The translations under genes and the position numbers were made by a program. The notes under the pieces were generated by a model. It saw only the letters and a program-made list of their open reading frames with translations. It had not been told where the DNA came from and searched no databases. From the NCBI GenBank assembly GCA_937965785.1, contig CALCKT010000034.1:1-64000 (forward strand): 64,000 nucleotides of DNA, read 5' to 3'. Shown here piece by piece: positions 34,670-43,365 of this stretch (within the stretch, counting starts at the first letter, position 1; each line of letters begins with the position of its first letter). Source of the stretch: an uncultured Propionibacteriaceae bacterium. Its GTDB lineage: Bacteria > Actinomycetota > Actinomycetes > Propionibacteriales > Propionibacteriaceae.

Positions 34670-36210
34670 CGGTTCGTCTCCAATGTTGCGATCTGATCAG
34701 GGATGCCCTTCAGAATCATGTCGCCAAGAATGACGCTACTGTTCTTCTCAGATGTCACAGTAATTTCCAGACGCAAAACCTTCTCCACGGAAACGTTCAC
34801 TTCCGCGGGCTTGGCGTAAGTCGCCGTGACATTTGCCAGCTCAACACCGTCACCCGTGATTACCACCTGCACGGCACCATCCGAATCGCCGCGATCATCA
34901 ACACCGACGAGCCCGCTGAGTCTGTACGCCTTCCGATCGATGAGCCATACCGCCTTGCTCGGGCTGCTCACTCTTCCCGAGCTGCACTTGACGGAATTGG
35001 TGTAAGCGGTTCCATTGATCTTGGCGTCGAACGCAGAGCATCCGTATCCTTCCGCCTTCACCTTCGACAGATACACTGCCATCCCTGGTTGGGCCACAAT
35101 CACCTTGACTGCGCTCGGCAGCGGTTCACCCGTGGCAACACTTGCTTCCAGCACCGTTCCCGTGCGCGAAGCAAGGTCAAAACGTTCCTCTACCTCAACC
35201 TCGACGCCAAGCCTCTTCAGGGCTTCCACGGCTTCGGTTTGGGAGAGTCCAACGACGTTGGGCATGACCGCTGGTTTGCTCACTCGAAGTTTGATCGCAG
35301 ATGCAACCGCCTCCCCACCAACGGGTTCCTGGGCCACCACGAATCCCGCATCGCCGCCCCATTCCACCTCGGAGATCTCAATTGAGGACAGAGCGACTCC
35401 CGAATCAGCCAATACCTGTTTCGCATCGACGAGACCCATTCCCCTCAAATCCGGCATGGCGAGTCCAGGAACCTGCTGCGCCGCAGGGATCTCAATGACC
35501 GAGGGCCCCGCCTCGGAGCGTCCCGCCTGGATCCGCTCATTCAGGAACCACCCACCGACCAGCCCGGCCAGCAGGCAGGAGACGCTCCACAGGACGAATG
35601 CGGTCAACCCCAGTTTCCGGAGCTGGCTCCGGGTTTTCTTCGCCTGGTCGGGAGTTCTCTCCTTCCTCTTCCTGCCTCGCCGTTTCCCGGCCTCCCCGGC
35701 ACCATCCTGAGATGTCTCCGTGCCCACGGGTCCGGGCGGAGCAGCGGGCCCCGGTGTTCCCACGGGCACCTGCACAGGAGGCTGGCTGGCTGGCGGGTGA
35801 TTCACCACCTTTCGCGTTGGCTGCTGCTGTGCAGCGGGCGGTGGCCCCACCGGCCGGGGTGGTTGCGGCGGGCGAGGCGGCCGTGGCCCACTCACCGGGG
35901 AAGGAGCCGATCCAGCCGAGGAGCGGGGATCACCGCCCGGTGGTCGGGGTGCTCCGGCCGGTTTTGCCGCCTGCATCTGTTGAGGCGGACCGCCCGGCGG
36001 AGGGCCGGGGTTCGCTGTTCCGGGCTTCCCTCCACCGATGGAAGGCCTTGGTGACTTCGCGGGAGGCGCAGGTTTTCCGGACACCGGCCCGCCATTTTTC
36101 GCTTCCTCGACCGCGGAAACTTCTTCCCTACCCTCCGCTGTGGTCTCATTCACGGATTCCCCAGGTGCCTGCGGCTGATCGCCACCGGCCGGTCCCTGTT
36201 CATGTGTCAT
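34666..36210 (-). CDS. Membrane protein with Pro-rich cytoplasmic domain, two PASTA domains and NPCBM-like domain
   Basis: 514 residues from ATG 36210. Residues 1-200 are Pro/Gly-rich and disordered, with a basic segment before one transmembrane helix at about 208-228. Outside the membrane come two PASTA repeats (about 250-320, with 'MPDLRGMGLVDAKQVL', and 320-385, with 'MPNVVGLSQTEAVEAL') and a beta domain with 'YGCSAFDAKINGTAYTNSV' and 'LRLEITVTS' that resembles NPCBM carbohydrate-binding modules. There is no kinase domain. It probably binds muropeptides or wall glycans. Coupled by ATGA to the VWA-SGNH gene, so the two are likely to work together. Confidence 0.85.
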   Translation of the reverse strand: MTHEQGPAGGDQPQAPGESVNETTAEGREEVSAVEEAKNGGPVSGKPAPPAKSPRPSIGGGKPGTANPGPPPGGPPQQMQAAKPAGAPRPPGGDPRSSAGSAPSPVSGPRPPRPPQPPRPVGPPPAAQQQPTRKVVNHPPASQPPVQVPVGTPGPAAPPGPVGTETSQDGAGEAGKRRGRKRKERTPDQAKKTRSQLRKLGLTAFVLWSVSCLLAGLVGGWFLNERIQAGRSEAGPSVIEIPAAQQVPGLAMPDLRGMGLVDAKQVLADSGVALSSIEISEVEWGGDAGFVVAQEPVGGEAVASAIKLRVSKPAVMPNVVGLSQTEAVEALKRLGVEVEVEERFDLASRTGTVLEASVATGEPLPSAVKVIVAQPGMAVYLSKVKAEGYGCSAFDAKINGTAYTNSVKCSSGRVSSPSKAVWLIDRKAYRLSGLVGVDDRGDSDGAVQVVITGDGVELANVTATYAKPAEVNVSVEKVLRLEITVTSEKNSSVILGDMILKGIPDQIATLETNR

Positions 36211-36709
36211 CGATTTTCCCTCCACCCAACTTCTTCATCACACGTCTCCGAAAAGATTCCTTCACCCTTGAAATGAGCCAATTCATCGTCGATCGCACAA
36301 ACTCGAGGCCGCCCATGTGGCACACGGAACCGGCATCGTGGTGTTTCCTCGCGGCGGATAGTGATCGTTCATGTGGACTCCCCATTGATCCAGTGATGCA
36401 ATTCTTGCGTACACGACCCCGCCTTGGGAAGACTTCTCGGAACCGATCCCGGTGTCGCGCAGCCCGGGCCCCACACGGCTTCATGGCGGTCAACGTCATC
36501 CTGTCCGTTGGCATCGCACCTCGGGACCCGGGTCCTGTTCGATCCATGGCATTTCCGTCGATTGCGCGGAACACACCACCTGGTGGGTCCTTCCGGGCAT
36601 CCGGCCGACTTGCCCCACCCCGTGACGGCCTCTCCCAGTGGTCCTTGCCGACCTCAACGGCCCGGCGGCGCGCCAGGCCCTCCGCCCCACCCTGTGGAAC
36701 GGTTTCGCG
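36211..36709. other. Intergenic region upstream of the PASTA gene
   Basis: 499 bases. A minus-strand frame of about 124 codons runs through it but is Arg/Met/His-rich and does not look like a protein. It probably holds the promoter of the PASTA/VWA-SGNH operon and the end of the beta-propeller transcript. No clear hairpin was seen. Confidence 0.45.
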
Positions 36710-38158
36710 TCACCGCAGCACCGCGAACTTGTCCTCGCTGCTCAGGATCAGGTACTGGTCTTCCTGCTGGATGTAGGTGTAGCCGTCGAAGGCCTGTTTC
36801 CACAGCATCTCCGGCTGGCCGGGTTTGATCGCCACCAGTTGCACGCCCTCGCCCCTGTCATCGGAGGCTATGACGTTTCCATCCGCCGTGCGGAACACCA
36901 CCCGACCGAACGCCACCGAGTACTTCTCCAGCTCGATTTTTCCCGTGCCCATGTCGGCGACGCCCACGTACATCTCCTGCGATTCCGCCAGCAACACCAC
37001 CGGCTGTCCCCCGTGATCGAAGATGGTCGGGTAACCGCTGCCCCAGTTCTGCCCCCATTGCACGCCCCCGGTGCGCGGATCGAGGCGTTCAACCATTTCA
37101 CCCTGAAGTGACCCGACGAGCAGGGCGTCCTTGAAGACGTGGAGCGGCCCGTTGGAGTTCGGTTTCTGCCAGATCTGGTTGCCTGCCGAGTCGTAGGCGG
37201 CCAGGCGGCCGTTGTTGTGCTCGGAGGCGACGACGATCCCGTCGATGCGCACGAAACCCGTCGAATCGCTGTACCAGGAAGGTGCGCTGCCGTCGGTCAG
37301 GGACATGGACTTGAAGCAGCTGACATCAGCCCCGAACTCGTTGACCCAGCAGAGATCGGCGAATCCGTCGCGCTCCCTGACCATGAACGCGCCCTCCTGC
37401 GGTTCGATGGCGACCTCGGTCGTCCACTCGGCGACACCCGAGCCCGCGATGTCCGGGATGCGGCTGATCCTCACCTTGCCGATGGCCTCCTCGTCCGGTT
37501 CGTAGTGGTAGACGGCCTTCGTGTCGCTTCCCACCATCGATCCGTGGCCCAGGTCGAGTTCACGCACGAATCCCCCGTCCGAGGCCCGGTGAACCAGGAA
37601 CCGGTTCCTTCCGGCAGCGTCCGTGACGACCAGCCCGAACAGCCCGTCGGACAGTTTGGTGTTGATCTGGATGCTCACCGCACCACCGATCCGCTCACCG
37701 ATGTCAACCGACCAGCGCTCCGAACCGTCGTCCCAGGCAAACAACTTGAGCCGTGTTTCCCCACCGGCCGCGTTGGGGGCCAGCAGCAACCCCTCAGCCA
37801 CACCTCCGACGACCCCGCCCCCGCTTTGACCCTCCCATGCGATCTGGGGGGCCTGGCCAAGTCCGGCGACAGGTTTGACGGCCTCCTCCTTCCCGTTTCC
37901 CCGCAGGAAGAACCACCAGGTCCCGAACCCGGCGGCGAGCACCAGCACGGCCGCCAGCGCAATGATCAGAACCGTTCTCGCCCTGCCCGGTCCGCGCGGC
38001 GGTTGTGGCTGCCCCGCCTGCCCCGGAACCGTTTCCCCCGGGGATTGCGGGGATGCCACGGACTGCTCGGGAGGACGAGGAACGAACCCCTGCGGCGGCG
38101 CGATCATGTCCGGTCCCGGGCCGAGATGCCCGTCGGGTGGGGTGTGCTGTTCGCTCAT
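36710..38158 (-). CDS. Single-pass membrane protein with PQQ-like beta-propeller
   Basis: 482 residues. Residues 1-60 are Pro/Gln/Gly-rich and cytoplasmic, 62-87 form one transmembrane helix, and the rest (about 95-482) is an extracellular beta-propeller with Trp-docking-like repeats ('LKLFAWDDGSERWSVDIG', 'RLAAYDSAGNQIWQK', 'ERLDPRTGGVQWGQN'). No enzymatic residues are evident. The Pro-rich head plus one TM matches the neighbouring PASTA protein, suggesting both belong to one cell-surface system. Confidence 0.82.
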   Translation of the reverse strand: MSEQHTPPDGHLGPGPDMIAPPQGFVPRPPEQSVASPQSPGETVPGQAGQPQPPRGPGRARTVLIIALAAVLVLAAGFGTWWFFLRGNGKEEAVKPVAGLGQAPQIAWEGQSGGGVVGGVAEGLLLAPNAAGGETRLKLFAWDDGSERWSVDIGERIGGAVSIQINTKLSDGLFGLVVTDAAGRNRFLVHRASDGGFVRELDLGHGSMVGSDTKAVYHYEPDEEAIGKVRISRIPDIAGSGVAEWTTEVAIEPQEGAFMVRERDGFADLCWVNEFGADVSCFKSMSLTDGSAPSWYSDSTGFVRIDGIVVASEHNNGRLAAYDSAGNQIWQKPNSNGPLHVFKDALLVGSLQGEMVERLDPRTGGVQWGQNWGSGYPTIFDHGGQPVVLLAESQEMYVGVADMGTGKIELEKYSVAFGRVVFRTADGNVIASDDRGEGVQLVAIKPGQPEMLWKQAFDGYTYIQQEDQYLILSSEDKFAVLR

Positions 38159-38294
38159 ACAGACTCCTCACTGATCCGGTAGCCCCATTCTTGCTCACCC
38201 GGAGCTGCGCGACGAAGGTTTTCCGGAACCGGTTCCGGAAGTCTCCGCCCCGCTCGGCCTGCTGTCGTCGTTTTGGTCACACGCAGACTCTTCA

Positions 38295-38313
38295 ATAGCC
38301 AAACCTAACCAAA
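38295..38313. promoter_or_regulatory. Possible DtxR/IdeR iron box upstream of ferritin
   Basis: The 19 bases ATAGCCAAACCTAACCAAA match about 13 of 19 positions of the actinobacterial iron box, with a good right half-site. They lie 40-58 bases before the ferritin ATG. A TAGTCT -10-like hexamer is at 38340-38345, which would start transcription about at the ATG. Confidence 0.35.
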
Positions 38314-38352
38314 TCGCTGGTTCCGGGGTGGTGAGCGGCTAGTCTTTCTGGC

Positions 38353-38853
38353 ATGGAACTTACTGGAGAACTAAAGGAAGCTTTCAACGCCCAGGTCACC
38401 ATGGAGCTGCAGGCTGCCGTCGTGTACCGGCAGCTTTCCATCGATATGGACGCCCTCGACCTGCCCGGCATCGCCGGCTGGTTCAAGGCCCAGTCCGCCG
38501 AGGAAGAGGTGCACGCGGACAAATTCATCACCCACATGCTGGATCGTGACGCCACCCCGCTGATCGGCGCCATCAACGCCCAGCCCAAGCACGTCACCAC
38601 GGTCCTCGAGGCCTTCGAGGCCGCCCTCGCCCACGAGAAGAAGGTGTCCGAGGCCATCCGCGGCCTCTACCGCCTCGCCAACTCCACCGACGACATCGAT
38701 GCCCTGCCGCTGCTGAGCTGGTTCGTCGACGAGCAGATCGAGGAGGAATCCACCGTCTCCGCCATCATCAACCGCATCAAACTGATCGGCAATGACGGCA
38801 ACGGCATCCTCCGCCTCGACGAGGAACTCGGCGGTCGCTCAACGCAGGCCTGA
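38353..38853 (+). CDS. Ferritin
   Basis: 166 residues. The four-helix ferritin-like fold is clear: 'FNAQVTMELQAAVVYRQLS' (ferroxidase Glu18 and Tyr25), 'SAEEEVHADKFITHM' (Glu and His ligands) and 'WFVDEQIEEESTVSAI' (later Glu ligands). It oxidises and stores iron. The start has no good Shine-Dalgarno and may be leaderless. A possible iron box lies upstream. It has no operon partner: the next gene is convergent and separated by a strong terminator. Confidence 0.93.
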   Translation: MELTGELKEAFNAQVTMELQAAVVYRQLSIDMDALDLPGIAGWFKAQSAEEEVHADKFITHMLDRDATPLIGAINAQPKHVTTVLEAFEAALAHEKKVSEAIRGLYRLANSTDDIDALPLLSWFVDEQIEEESTVSAIINRIKLIGNDGNGILRLDEELGGRSTQA

Positions 38854-38870
38854 GCCCACAGCCATTGAAC

Positions 38871-38922
38871 AGGCGCGGGGCGGCCCGATCTCCTTCCCGG
38901 GAGTCGGGCCGCCCCGCGCCTT
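38871..38922. terminator. Bidirectional terminator between ferritin and DUF417 gene
   Basis: AGGCGCGGGGCGGCCCGA pairs with its near-perfect complement after a 15-base loop. The two flanking genes are convergent. Confidence 0.85.
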
Positions 38923-38942
38923 GTCAGGAGCAGTTGTCCCGA

Positions 38943-39554
38943 TCAGGCGTTCCGCCGCTTCAGCGCCATTCTCGCCGAATCCACCAGCAGCACCAGACCA
39001 GCTCCCATCTGGATGCAGTCCTTGACCACCAGACGTCCGCGGCCCGACAGGAATGGCTGCCCCAGATCCGCGTCGGCCAGCCCCTCTGCCGGAGCAGTCA
39101 CCCAGACCTGCGGCGTGGTGAGAAGGAACGACAGGGTGACGCAAGTGAACCCGATCAGCGCCAACGCACCCAACATGCCCAATTCAGGGCGCACCCAGTG
39201 CAGGGCGATGAACACGGCGATCAGGATGATGCTCACCCCCACGAAGATGGCCATCGGATACGTGCCATTGGCCTCATGCCAGGCTCGGTTCGCTTCATTC
39301 AGCACACCTTCGGCATTGACATGGGCCTTGTAGTTCTCGGGATCCTTGATCATCCACCTCATGAGCGGAGACGTGGCAACGAAGGGGACGATACCGTCGG
39401 CCTCATATTTGAACCATTTGAGTCCCCCGATCCACAGCAGGACGATCAAGACCCCGATCCGCAGCACCGTCATCGCAACCCGGTCGAGACCCGCGAGCCA
39501 CGTGCTCACCTTGACCACAATTCCCGTTGTCCCGCTTTTATCAGTTTTGGTCAC
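38943..39554 (-). CDS. DUF417 (YkgB/RclC-like) membrane protein
   Basis: I place the start at GTG 39554 because GGAAGGA lies 6 bases upstream; product 203 residues. The upstream ATG at 39605 would add 17 residues without a ribosome-binding site. About four transmembrane helices; 'VLLWIGGLKWFKYEADGI' is the diagnostic DUF417 segment. RclC of Escherichia coli belongs to this family and is linked to reactive-chlorine resistance. Being next to ferritin hints at an oxidative-stress theme, but that is inference. Confidence 0.85.
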   Translation of the reverse strand: MTKTDKSGTTGIVVKVSTWLAGLDRVAMTVLRIGVLIVLLWIGGLKWFKYEADGIVPFVATSPLMRWMIKDPENYKAHVNAEGVLNEANRAWHEANGTYPMAIFVGVSIILIAVFIALHWVRPELGMLGALALIGFTCVTLSFLLTTPQVWVTAPAEGLADADLGQPFLSGRGRLVVKDCIQMGAGLVLLVDSARMALKRRNA

Positions 39555-39800
39555 AGCTTTTCCTTCCTCGACGAGGACACCCACGAGCCGCTGCGGGCGA
39601 GACATCCGCTTCGAAGAACAAGACCTTGCCTACAAGCCCGCCGACATCGTGCGCGTCACGTGAACCACACTGATTCTCAAGCGGAGAATGCTACAGGAAT
39701 CACGAAGGAAACCCGGTCATACGAGAGGTTCATCGAGTGTCCCGCTCCAGGGACCTGATTTTTCCGCCACCAACGCGAATCACCACGAATTCGCCACGAC
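39555..39800. other. Gap upstream of the DUF417 gene
   Basis: 246 bases. A short plus-strand frame ending at 39663 reads like a protein tail ('DLAYKPADIVRVT') but has no start or recognisable body; it may be a gene remnant. The remainder is AT-richer and should hold the DUF417 promoter. Confidence 0.35.
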
Positions 39801-39831
39801 AACGGCCCGGCCTCCAAGAGGCCGGGCCGTT
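39801..39831 (-). terminator. Terminator of the chimeric rpsQ copy
   Basis: A perfect 14-base stem (AACGGCCCGGCCTC pairing with GAGGCCGGGCCGTT, loop of 3) lies 13 bases after the stop codon of the second rpsQ. It differs from the terminator of the main rpsQ. Confidence 0.85.
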
Positions 39832-39844
39832 CATGTGATTCAGA

Positions 39845-40123
39845 TCACTTGGCGCGTTCGATGATCTCGATCAGGCGCCAGCGCTTCTGCGCCGACAATG
39901 GACGGGTCTCCATGACGCGGACGCGGTCACCGATACCGGCGGTGTTGTCCTCGTCGTGGACCTTGATGCGCGACGACTTGGTCATGACCTTGCCGTAGAG
40001 CGGGTGCTTCACGCGGTCCTCGACCAGGACGACGATGGTCTTGTCCATCTTGTCCGAGACGACGACGCCCTGCATCACCTTGCGGCGGCCGCGCAGCTCG
40101 TTGACGGTCAGGGCCTTGCTCAT
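39845..40123 (-). CDS. rpsQ: Second S17 gene: chimera of rpmC start and rpsQ body
   Basis: 92 residues. The first 12 residues, 'MSKALTVNELRG', equal the start of L29 (rpmC) with one change; from 'RRKVMQGVVVSDKMDK' onward it is S17. Bases 39844-40094 are identical over 251 positions to 45489-45739 of the main gene, while the rpmC-derived part matches 45967-45998 with one mismatch. The join lies in an 8-base GGCCGCGC shared by both sources. The ribosome-binding site is the one of rpmC (AGGTGAG). The S17 core is intact, so the product could enter ribosomes. Confidence 0.93.
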   Translation of the reverse strand: MSKALTVNELRGRRKVMQGVVVSDKMDKTIVVLVEDRVKHPLYGKVMTKSSRIKVHDEDNTAGIGDRVRVMETRPLSAQKRWRLIEIIERAK

Positions 40124-40202
40124 CAGATCTCACCTGCTTCGCGTTTGATGAAACGGGCCTTGAAGGGCAGCTTGTGGACGGCGAGGCGCATCGCCTCGCG
40201 GG
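40123..40202 (-). pseudogene. 3' stump of rplP preceding the second rpsQ
   Basis: This 80-base stretch matches 45998-46077, the last 26 codons and stop of rplP (L16), with two mismatches ('HKLPFKARFIKREAGEI' is preserved). Homology stops abruptly at 40202, next to the hairpin after the permease gene. No start codon or body of rplP is present, so it is a remnant of a duplication. Confidence 0.92.
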
Positions 40203-40224
40203 GCACCGCAGCGGAGTGACCCAT

Positions 40225-40251
40225 GGGTGGGCTGGGGTACCCCGCCCACCC
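40225..40251 (-). terminator. Hairpin after the ABC permease gene
   Basis: GGGTGGGC pairs with GCCCACCC around a loop that itself contains GGGGTACCCC. It lies 10 bases after the permease stop and there is no T-tract, so read-through into the second rpsQ is possible. Confidence 0.55.
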
Positions 40252-40260
40252 GTCCCTTGC

Positions 40261-42555
40261 CTATTCGGTGATGAGGGCGTAGGCGGAGATGCGTTTGACC
40301 CGCGCCGACGCCCCCCAGGCCACCAGCGTCCCAAGCAGGACGACACCGACCGCCACCACCAGAATCATCCACGGTTCAACGCCGAGGTCCACCTTCCGGA
40401 ACCCCACCCCTGCCAGCAGAGCCCCGAAACCAGGCGCGAGGGCGAACCCGCCGGCAGCCCCTCCGAGAGCTGTGCCGATCAGCAACGGCGGGAGCAGTCC
40501 GGCCAGGATCTGGCGACGCAGCTGGCCAGACGTGAACCCGAGGGCTTTGAGCACTCCGAAGTCGCGCGCCTGCTGGCGGATCTGGGTGGTGATGACAACC
40601 CCGGTGACGAGCGCCGTCGTCGCCACGGTGAGGGTGACGATGGTCGCGATGAGGCCGAGCATCATGTCCGAGTACGGGCGGCTCTCTGTCTCCATCGCCT
40701 GCTTCATGTCTCCGCCCGACCCGCTGGGCGTTAGTGCCTCAACCTGGCTGCGAAGTTCACCCGACGACTGCCCGGGCCGCCCGAACACCCACAGCCCTGT
40801 CGGCCGGTGCTCGGGAACTATGCGTCGGATACCGTCGTAGGTCAGGTCCGCGAACATCCCCAGCCGCCGCGATCCCTGCAGCAGCCCGACGACGAGGAAA
40901 TCCTGGGCATGGCCTTGGAAGTCGACTGCGATGGTGTCGCCGATCCCTGCGCCCGTGAGGTCTGCCACCCGGGGGCCGATGGCGATCTCGTTGTCGTGGC
41001 GCGGCTCACGGCCCTCGTAGGCTGAAGTGGACAGGACATCGAAGTCCTGAAGCGTTCTGCCGGCGATCTGCCTGCCGGAGATGGTCAGCGTGAGGGAATC
41101 GTGGCGGTAGGCCTTCTCGACCCCAGGAAGTTGCCGTATCTTCTCGAGCGTGGCGTCGACGTCCTCGGGGTGCATGCGTTCGACGGTTACGTCGGCGTAG
41201 TCACCGATCAGAAAGTGCGCGAGGTTCGGCTGGATCTTGACCATGCCGACCGCGAAACTCGCGAACACCAGCACCAACGCGAGCACCATCGTTGTGGCGG
41301 CGGCGCGGCCGGGATGGACGAGCGAGTGGCCGAGCCCCAAACGTTCCGGCACCGCTCCCCGGGAACGATCGAGCGGAAGAGGCTGGGCTCTGAAATCGTG
41401 GGCCTCCAGGCCACCCCGCAACGCGACCACCGGGCTCAGGGAACGCACCCGGAGCGCCGCGAGCCCGGCGGCCAGGGCGATGGGCGCCAGCAGCACCGCG
41501 GCGGAGACGAGGCCCGCGAACAGATTGAGGCCCGGGCTCCACACCACCGAGCCTTGCTGGGAGAGCTGCCAGCTCAGGACCGGCAGGACCGAGTAGCTCA
41601 GCGCGATCCCGGCCAGCGCGGCCACTGCACCACCCAGGACGTACGGCAGGGCGACGGAGGCGATGATCCGGCCGGTGCGATATCCGAATGCCTTGAGCGC
41701 ACCAATGGCGGTGGAGTCCTGCGAGATTGCCTCGGCTATGAGGGTCCGCAGGACAATGACCACGACGATCAGCAGGACCGCAGCGAAGGCGAGGAGTGAC
41801 AGCGCGAACACGCTGGCCCCAAGTCCCCCACCCGTGCGTAGGAGCGCGACGCTGGCCGAGGACAGCTGCACATCCTGGCCGACAGACGCGCGTACCGCGG
41901 CCTCCGTATCGGCCAGGACCTTGTCGGCATCAATGTCGGCGGTAACGTTCGCCGAGGTCAGGGTGATCTGGTTCGTCCACCCGGTGATGTCGACGCCCGG
42001 GTTGGTGACGAACAGCATGACCCCAAAGGCACGGCCGGTGAAATGGGTGGCCTCGAGGTAGCCCTGGACGTGGAAAGTGTGGTCCTGACCGTCGGCGCGA
42101 ATCGTGACCGGTTCGCCCAAGGGGTAGTCGGAGGCGAGCGTGAAGGGGATCACGATGCCGTCGTCGAAAGTTGTCTCGGCGAGCGCGGTAACGCGGTACT
42201 GGTTGCGGCTCCAGTCCTGGGCCGGCGTAAACAGGAACAGGCTCGATAGGTCGGTGCCGCCGACCTCGATGCTCGACCAGCGTCCTCGGAGCCCTCGGAC
42301 GTCAACCTCCGCCACGCGCCCGTCGGCGCGCAGCGTCTCGGCGACTGGGCTCCTCGGGAGGGGGTCCAGAACGATCAGATCGGTGGTTCCAAGCTCCTGC
42401 GCGCGGCGGTCGAAGTTGGAGTTGTAGTCCGTTGCAACGATCAACGCCAGGTTCGCTACGGCCGCGGCGAGCAGCGTGAGGATCCCGAGCGTGGCGAGGC
42501 GGCCCCAGTGCCGCTTGAGGTTGCGGCGGATCAGGATGGCGGTCGCCACGCTCAC
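40261..42555 (-). CDS. MacB/FtsX-type ABC transporter permease
   Basis: 764 residues from GTG 42555, which overlaps the ATPase stop (GTGA). One N-terminal transmembrane helix ('LGILTLLAAAVANLALIVA'), a large extracellular domain (about 55-270), three helices forming the first FtsX domain ('VLLIVVVIVLRTLIAEAIS', 'IGALKAFGYRTGRI'), a second extracellular domain, and a C-terminal FtsX domain ('DFGVLKALGFTSGQLRRQI'). This is the double-FtsX plan of transporters for peptides, lipids or antibiotics. It works with the ATPase upstream; the adjacent two-component pair probably controls it. Confidence 0.9.
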   Translation of the reverse strand: MSVATAILIRRNLKRHWGRLATLGILTLLAAAVANLALIVATDYNSNFDRRAQELGTTDLIVLDPLPRSPVAETLRADGRVAEVDVRGLRGRWSSIEVGGTDLSSLFLFTPAQDWSRNQYRVTALAETTFDDGIVIPFTLASDYPLGEPVTIRADGQDHTFHVQGYLEATHFTGRAFGVMLFVTNPGVDITGWTNQITLTSANVTADIDADKVLADTEAAVRASVGQDVQLSSASVALLRTGGGLGASVFALSLLAFAAVLLIVVVIVLRTLIAEAISQDSTAIGALKAFGYRTGRIIASVALPYVLGGAVAALAGIALSYSVLPVLSWQLSQQGSVVWSPGLNLFAGLVSAAVLLAPIALAAGLAALRVRSLSPVVALRGGLEAHDFRAQPLPLDRSRGAVPERLGLGHSLVHPGRAAATTMVLALVLVFASFAVGMVKIQPNLAHFLIGDYADVTVERMHPEDVDATLEKIRQLPGVEKAYRHDSLTLTISGRQIAGRTLQDFDVLSTSAYEGREPRHDNEIAIGPRVADLTGAGIGDTIAVDFQGHAQDFLVVGLLQGSRRLGMFADLTYDGIRRIVPEHRPTGLWVFGRPGQSSGELRSQVEALTPSGSGGDMKQAMETESRPYSDMMLGLIATIVTLTVATTALVTGVVITTQIRQQARDFGVLKALGFTSGQLRRQILAGLLPPLLIGTALGGAAGGFALAPGFGALLAGVGFRKVDLGVEPWMILVVAVGVVLLGTLVAWGASARVKRISAYALITE

Positions 42556-43307
42556 CACCCCATCTCGTCGAGAAAGTGCTGCAGCCTTTCGCGTCTGCCC
42601 GAGTCCTTGCGGTCGAAGCGCCCGAGTTTGAGATCCCCGACGATCACCCCGTCGCTCAAGTAGAGGATGCGGCTGCCGCGCAGCGCTGACCGAACGTCGT
42701 GGGTGACCATGAGGATGCACTGACCGCCGGCATGGAGATCACTGAGGAGGTCGAGGACGGCATCGCTTGCCTCGGAGTTCAACTGGCCGGTGGGTTCATC
42801 GGCGAACAGCACCCGCGGCTCGCGGATCAAGGCCCGGACGATGCCTGCGCGTTGCGCCTCACCGCCGGACAGAGTCGTAGCGACGGCGCCCCGGGTCCGC
42901 TCGGGCAGACCGACCCGGTCGAACAGCTCACCGGCTCGTTCCACGACCTCCCTGCGGCGCCGAGAGCCGAGCAGCCCGACCGCCAGGACGTTGTCGCTGA
43001 CCGAAAGCGAGTCGAGGAGATAGACCTGCTGAAACACGAAACCGCAGTGGTCGAGCCGGAACCTTGCCAGCTTGTCTTCGGACATTTTCTCGATGTTCCG
43101 GCCGTCGAAGACGATCCGGCCGAGACTCGGCCGGTCCATGCCCGACAGGGCGTACAGCAGCGTCGACTTGCCGGCACCGGAGGGCCCCATGACGACCGTG
43201 AAGTCATCACCATCGATCTCCAGATCGATGTTCTTCAACACATGGTGCTGCGACCCTTTGCGGGAGAATGTCTTCGACAGCTTCTCAGTGGTGATCAGAC
43301 TCGCCAT
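42552..43307 (-). CDS. ABC transporter ATP-binding protein (LolD/MacB class)
   Basis: 251 residues from ATG 43307. Walker A GPSGAGKST, Q-loop 'CGFVFQQVYLLDSLSV', signature LSGGEAQR, Walker B 'RVLFADEPTGQLNSEA' and H-loop 'MVTHDVRSAL' are all present. It powers the double-FtsX permease encoded next. The gene is separated from the histidine kinase gene by 206 bases that contain an inverted repeat. Confidence 0.93.
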   Translation of the reverse strand: MASLITTEKLSKTFSRKGSQHHVLKNIDLEIDGDDFTVVMGPSGAGKSTLLYALSGMDRPSLGRIVFDGRNIEKMSEDKLARFRLDHCGFVFQQVYLLDSLSVSDNVLAVGLLGSRRRREVVERAGELFDRVGLPERTRGAVATTLSGGEAQRAGIVRALIREPRVLFADEPTGQLNSEASDAVLDLLSDLHAGGQCILMVTHDVRSALRGSRILYLSDGVIVGDLKLGRFDRKDSGRRERLQHFLDEMGW

Positions 43308-43334
43308 GTCCTTGACGCTACGGCCCAGGGCCCT

Positions 43335-43365
43335 GAAAGGTCCTTGCCGATTCCTTAAACCTTTC
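43335..43365. promoter_or_regulatory. Inverted repeat upstream of the ABC ATPase gene
   Basis: GAAAGGT (43335-43341) and ACCTTTC (43359-43365) are spaced by 17 bases, about two helical turns centre to centre. It lies 28-58 bases before the ATPase start. It could be the binding site of the response regulator encoded in the same cassette. Confidence 0.4.

Noticed and set aside
36200..36574. 124-codon minus-strand frame upstream of the PASTA gene
   Set aside because: Arg/Met/His-rich, no ribosome-binding site, overlaps the PASTA start, no resemblance to a protein family.
39346..39663. Plus-strand frame ending in 'DLAYKPADIVRVT'
   Set aside because: Most of it is antisense to the DUF417 gene. 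The last ~20 codons look protein-like but without a start I cannot call a gene; noted only as a possible remnant.
42556..42720. N-terminal extension of the double-FtsX permease
   Set aside because: It overlaps the ATPase gene in another frame; the GTG at 42555 gives the usual four-base overlap and places the first TM helix at the N-terminus.
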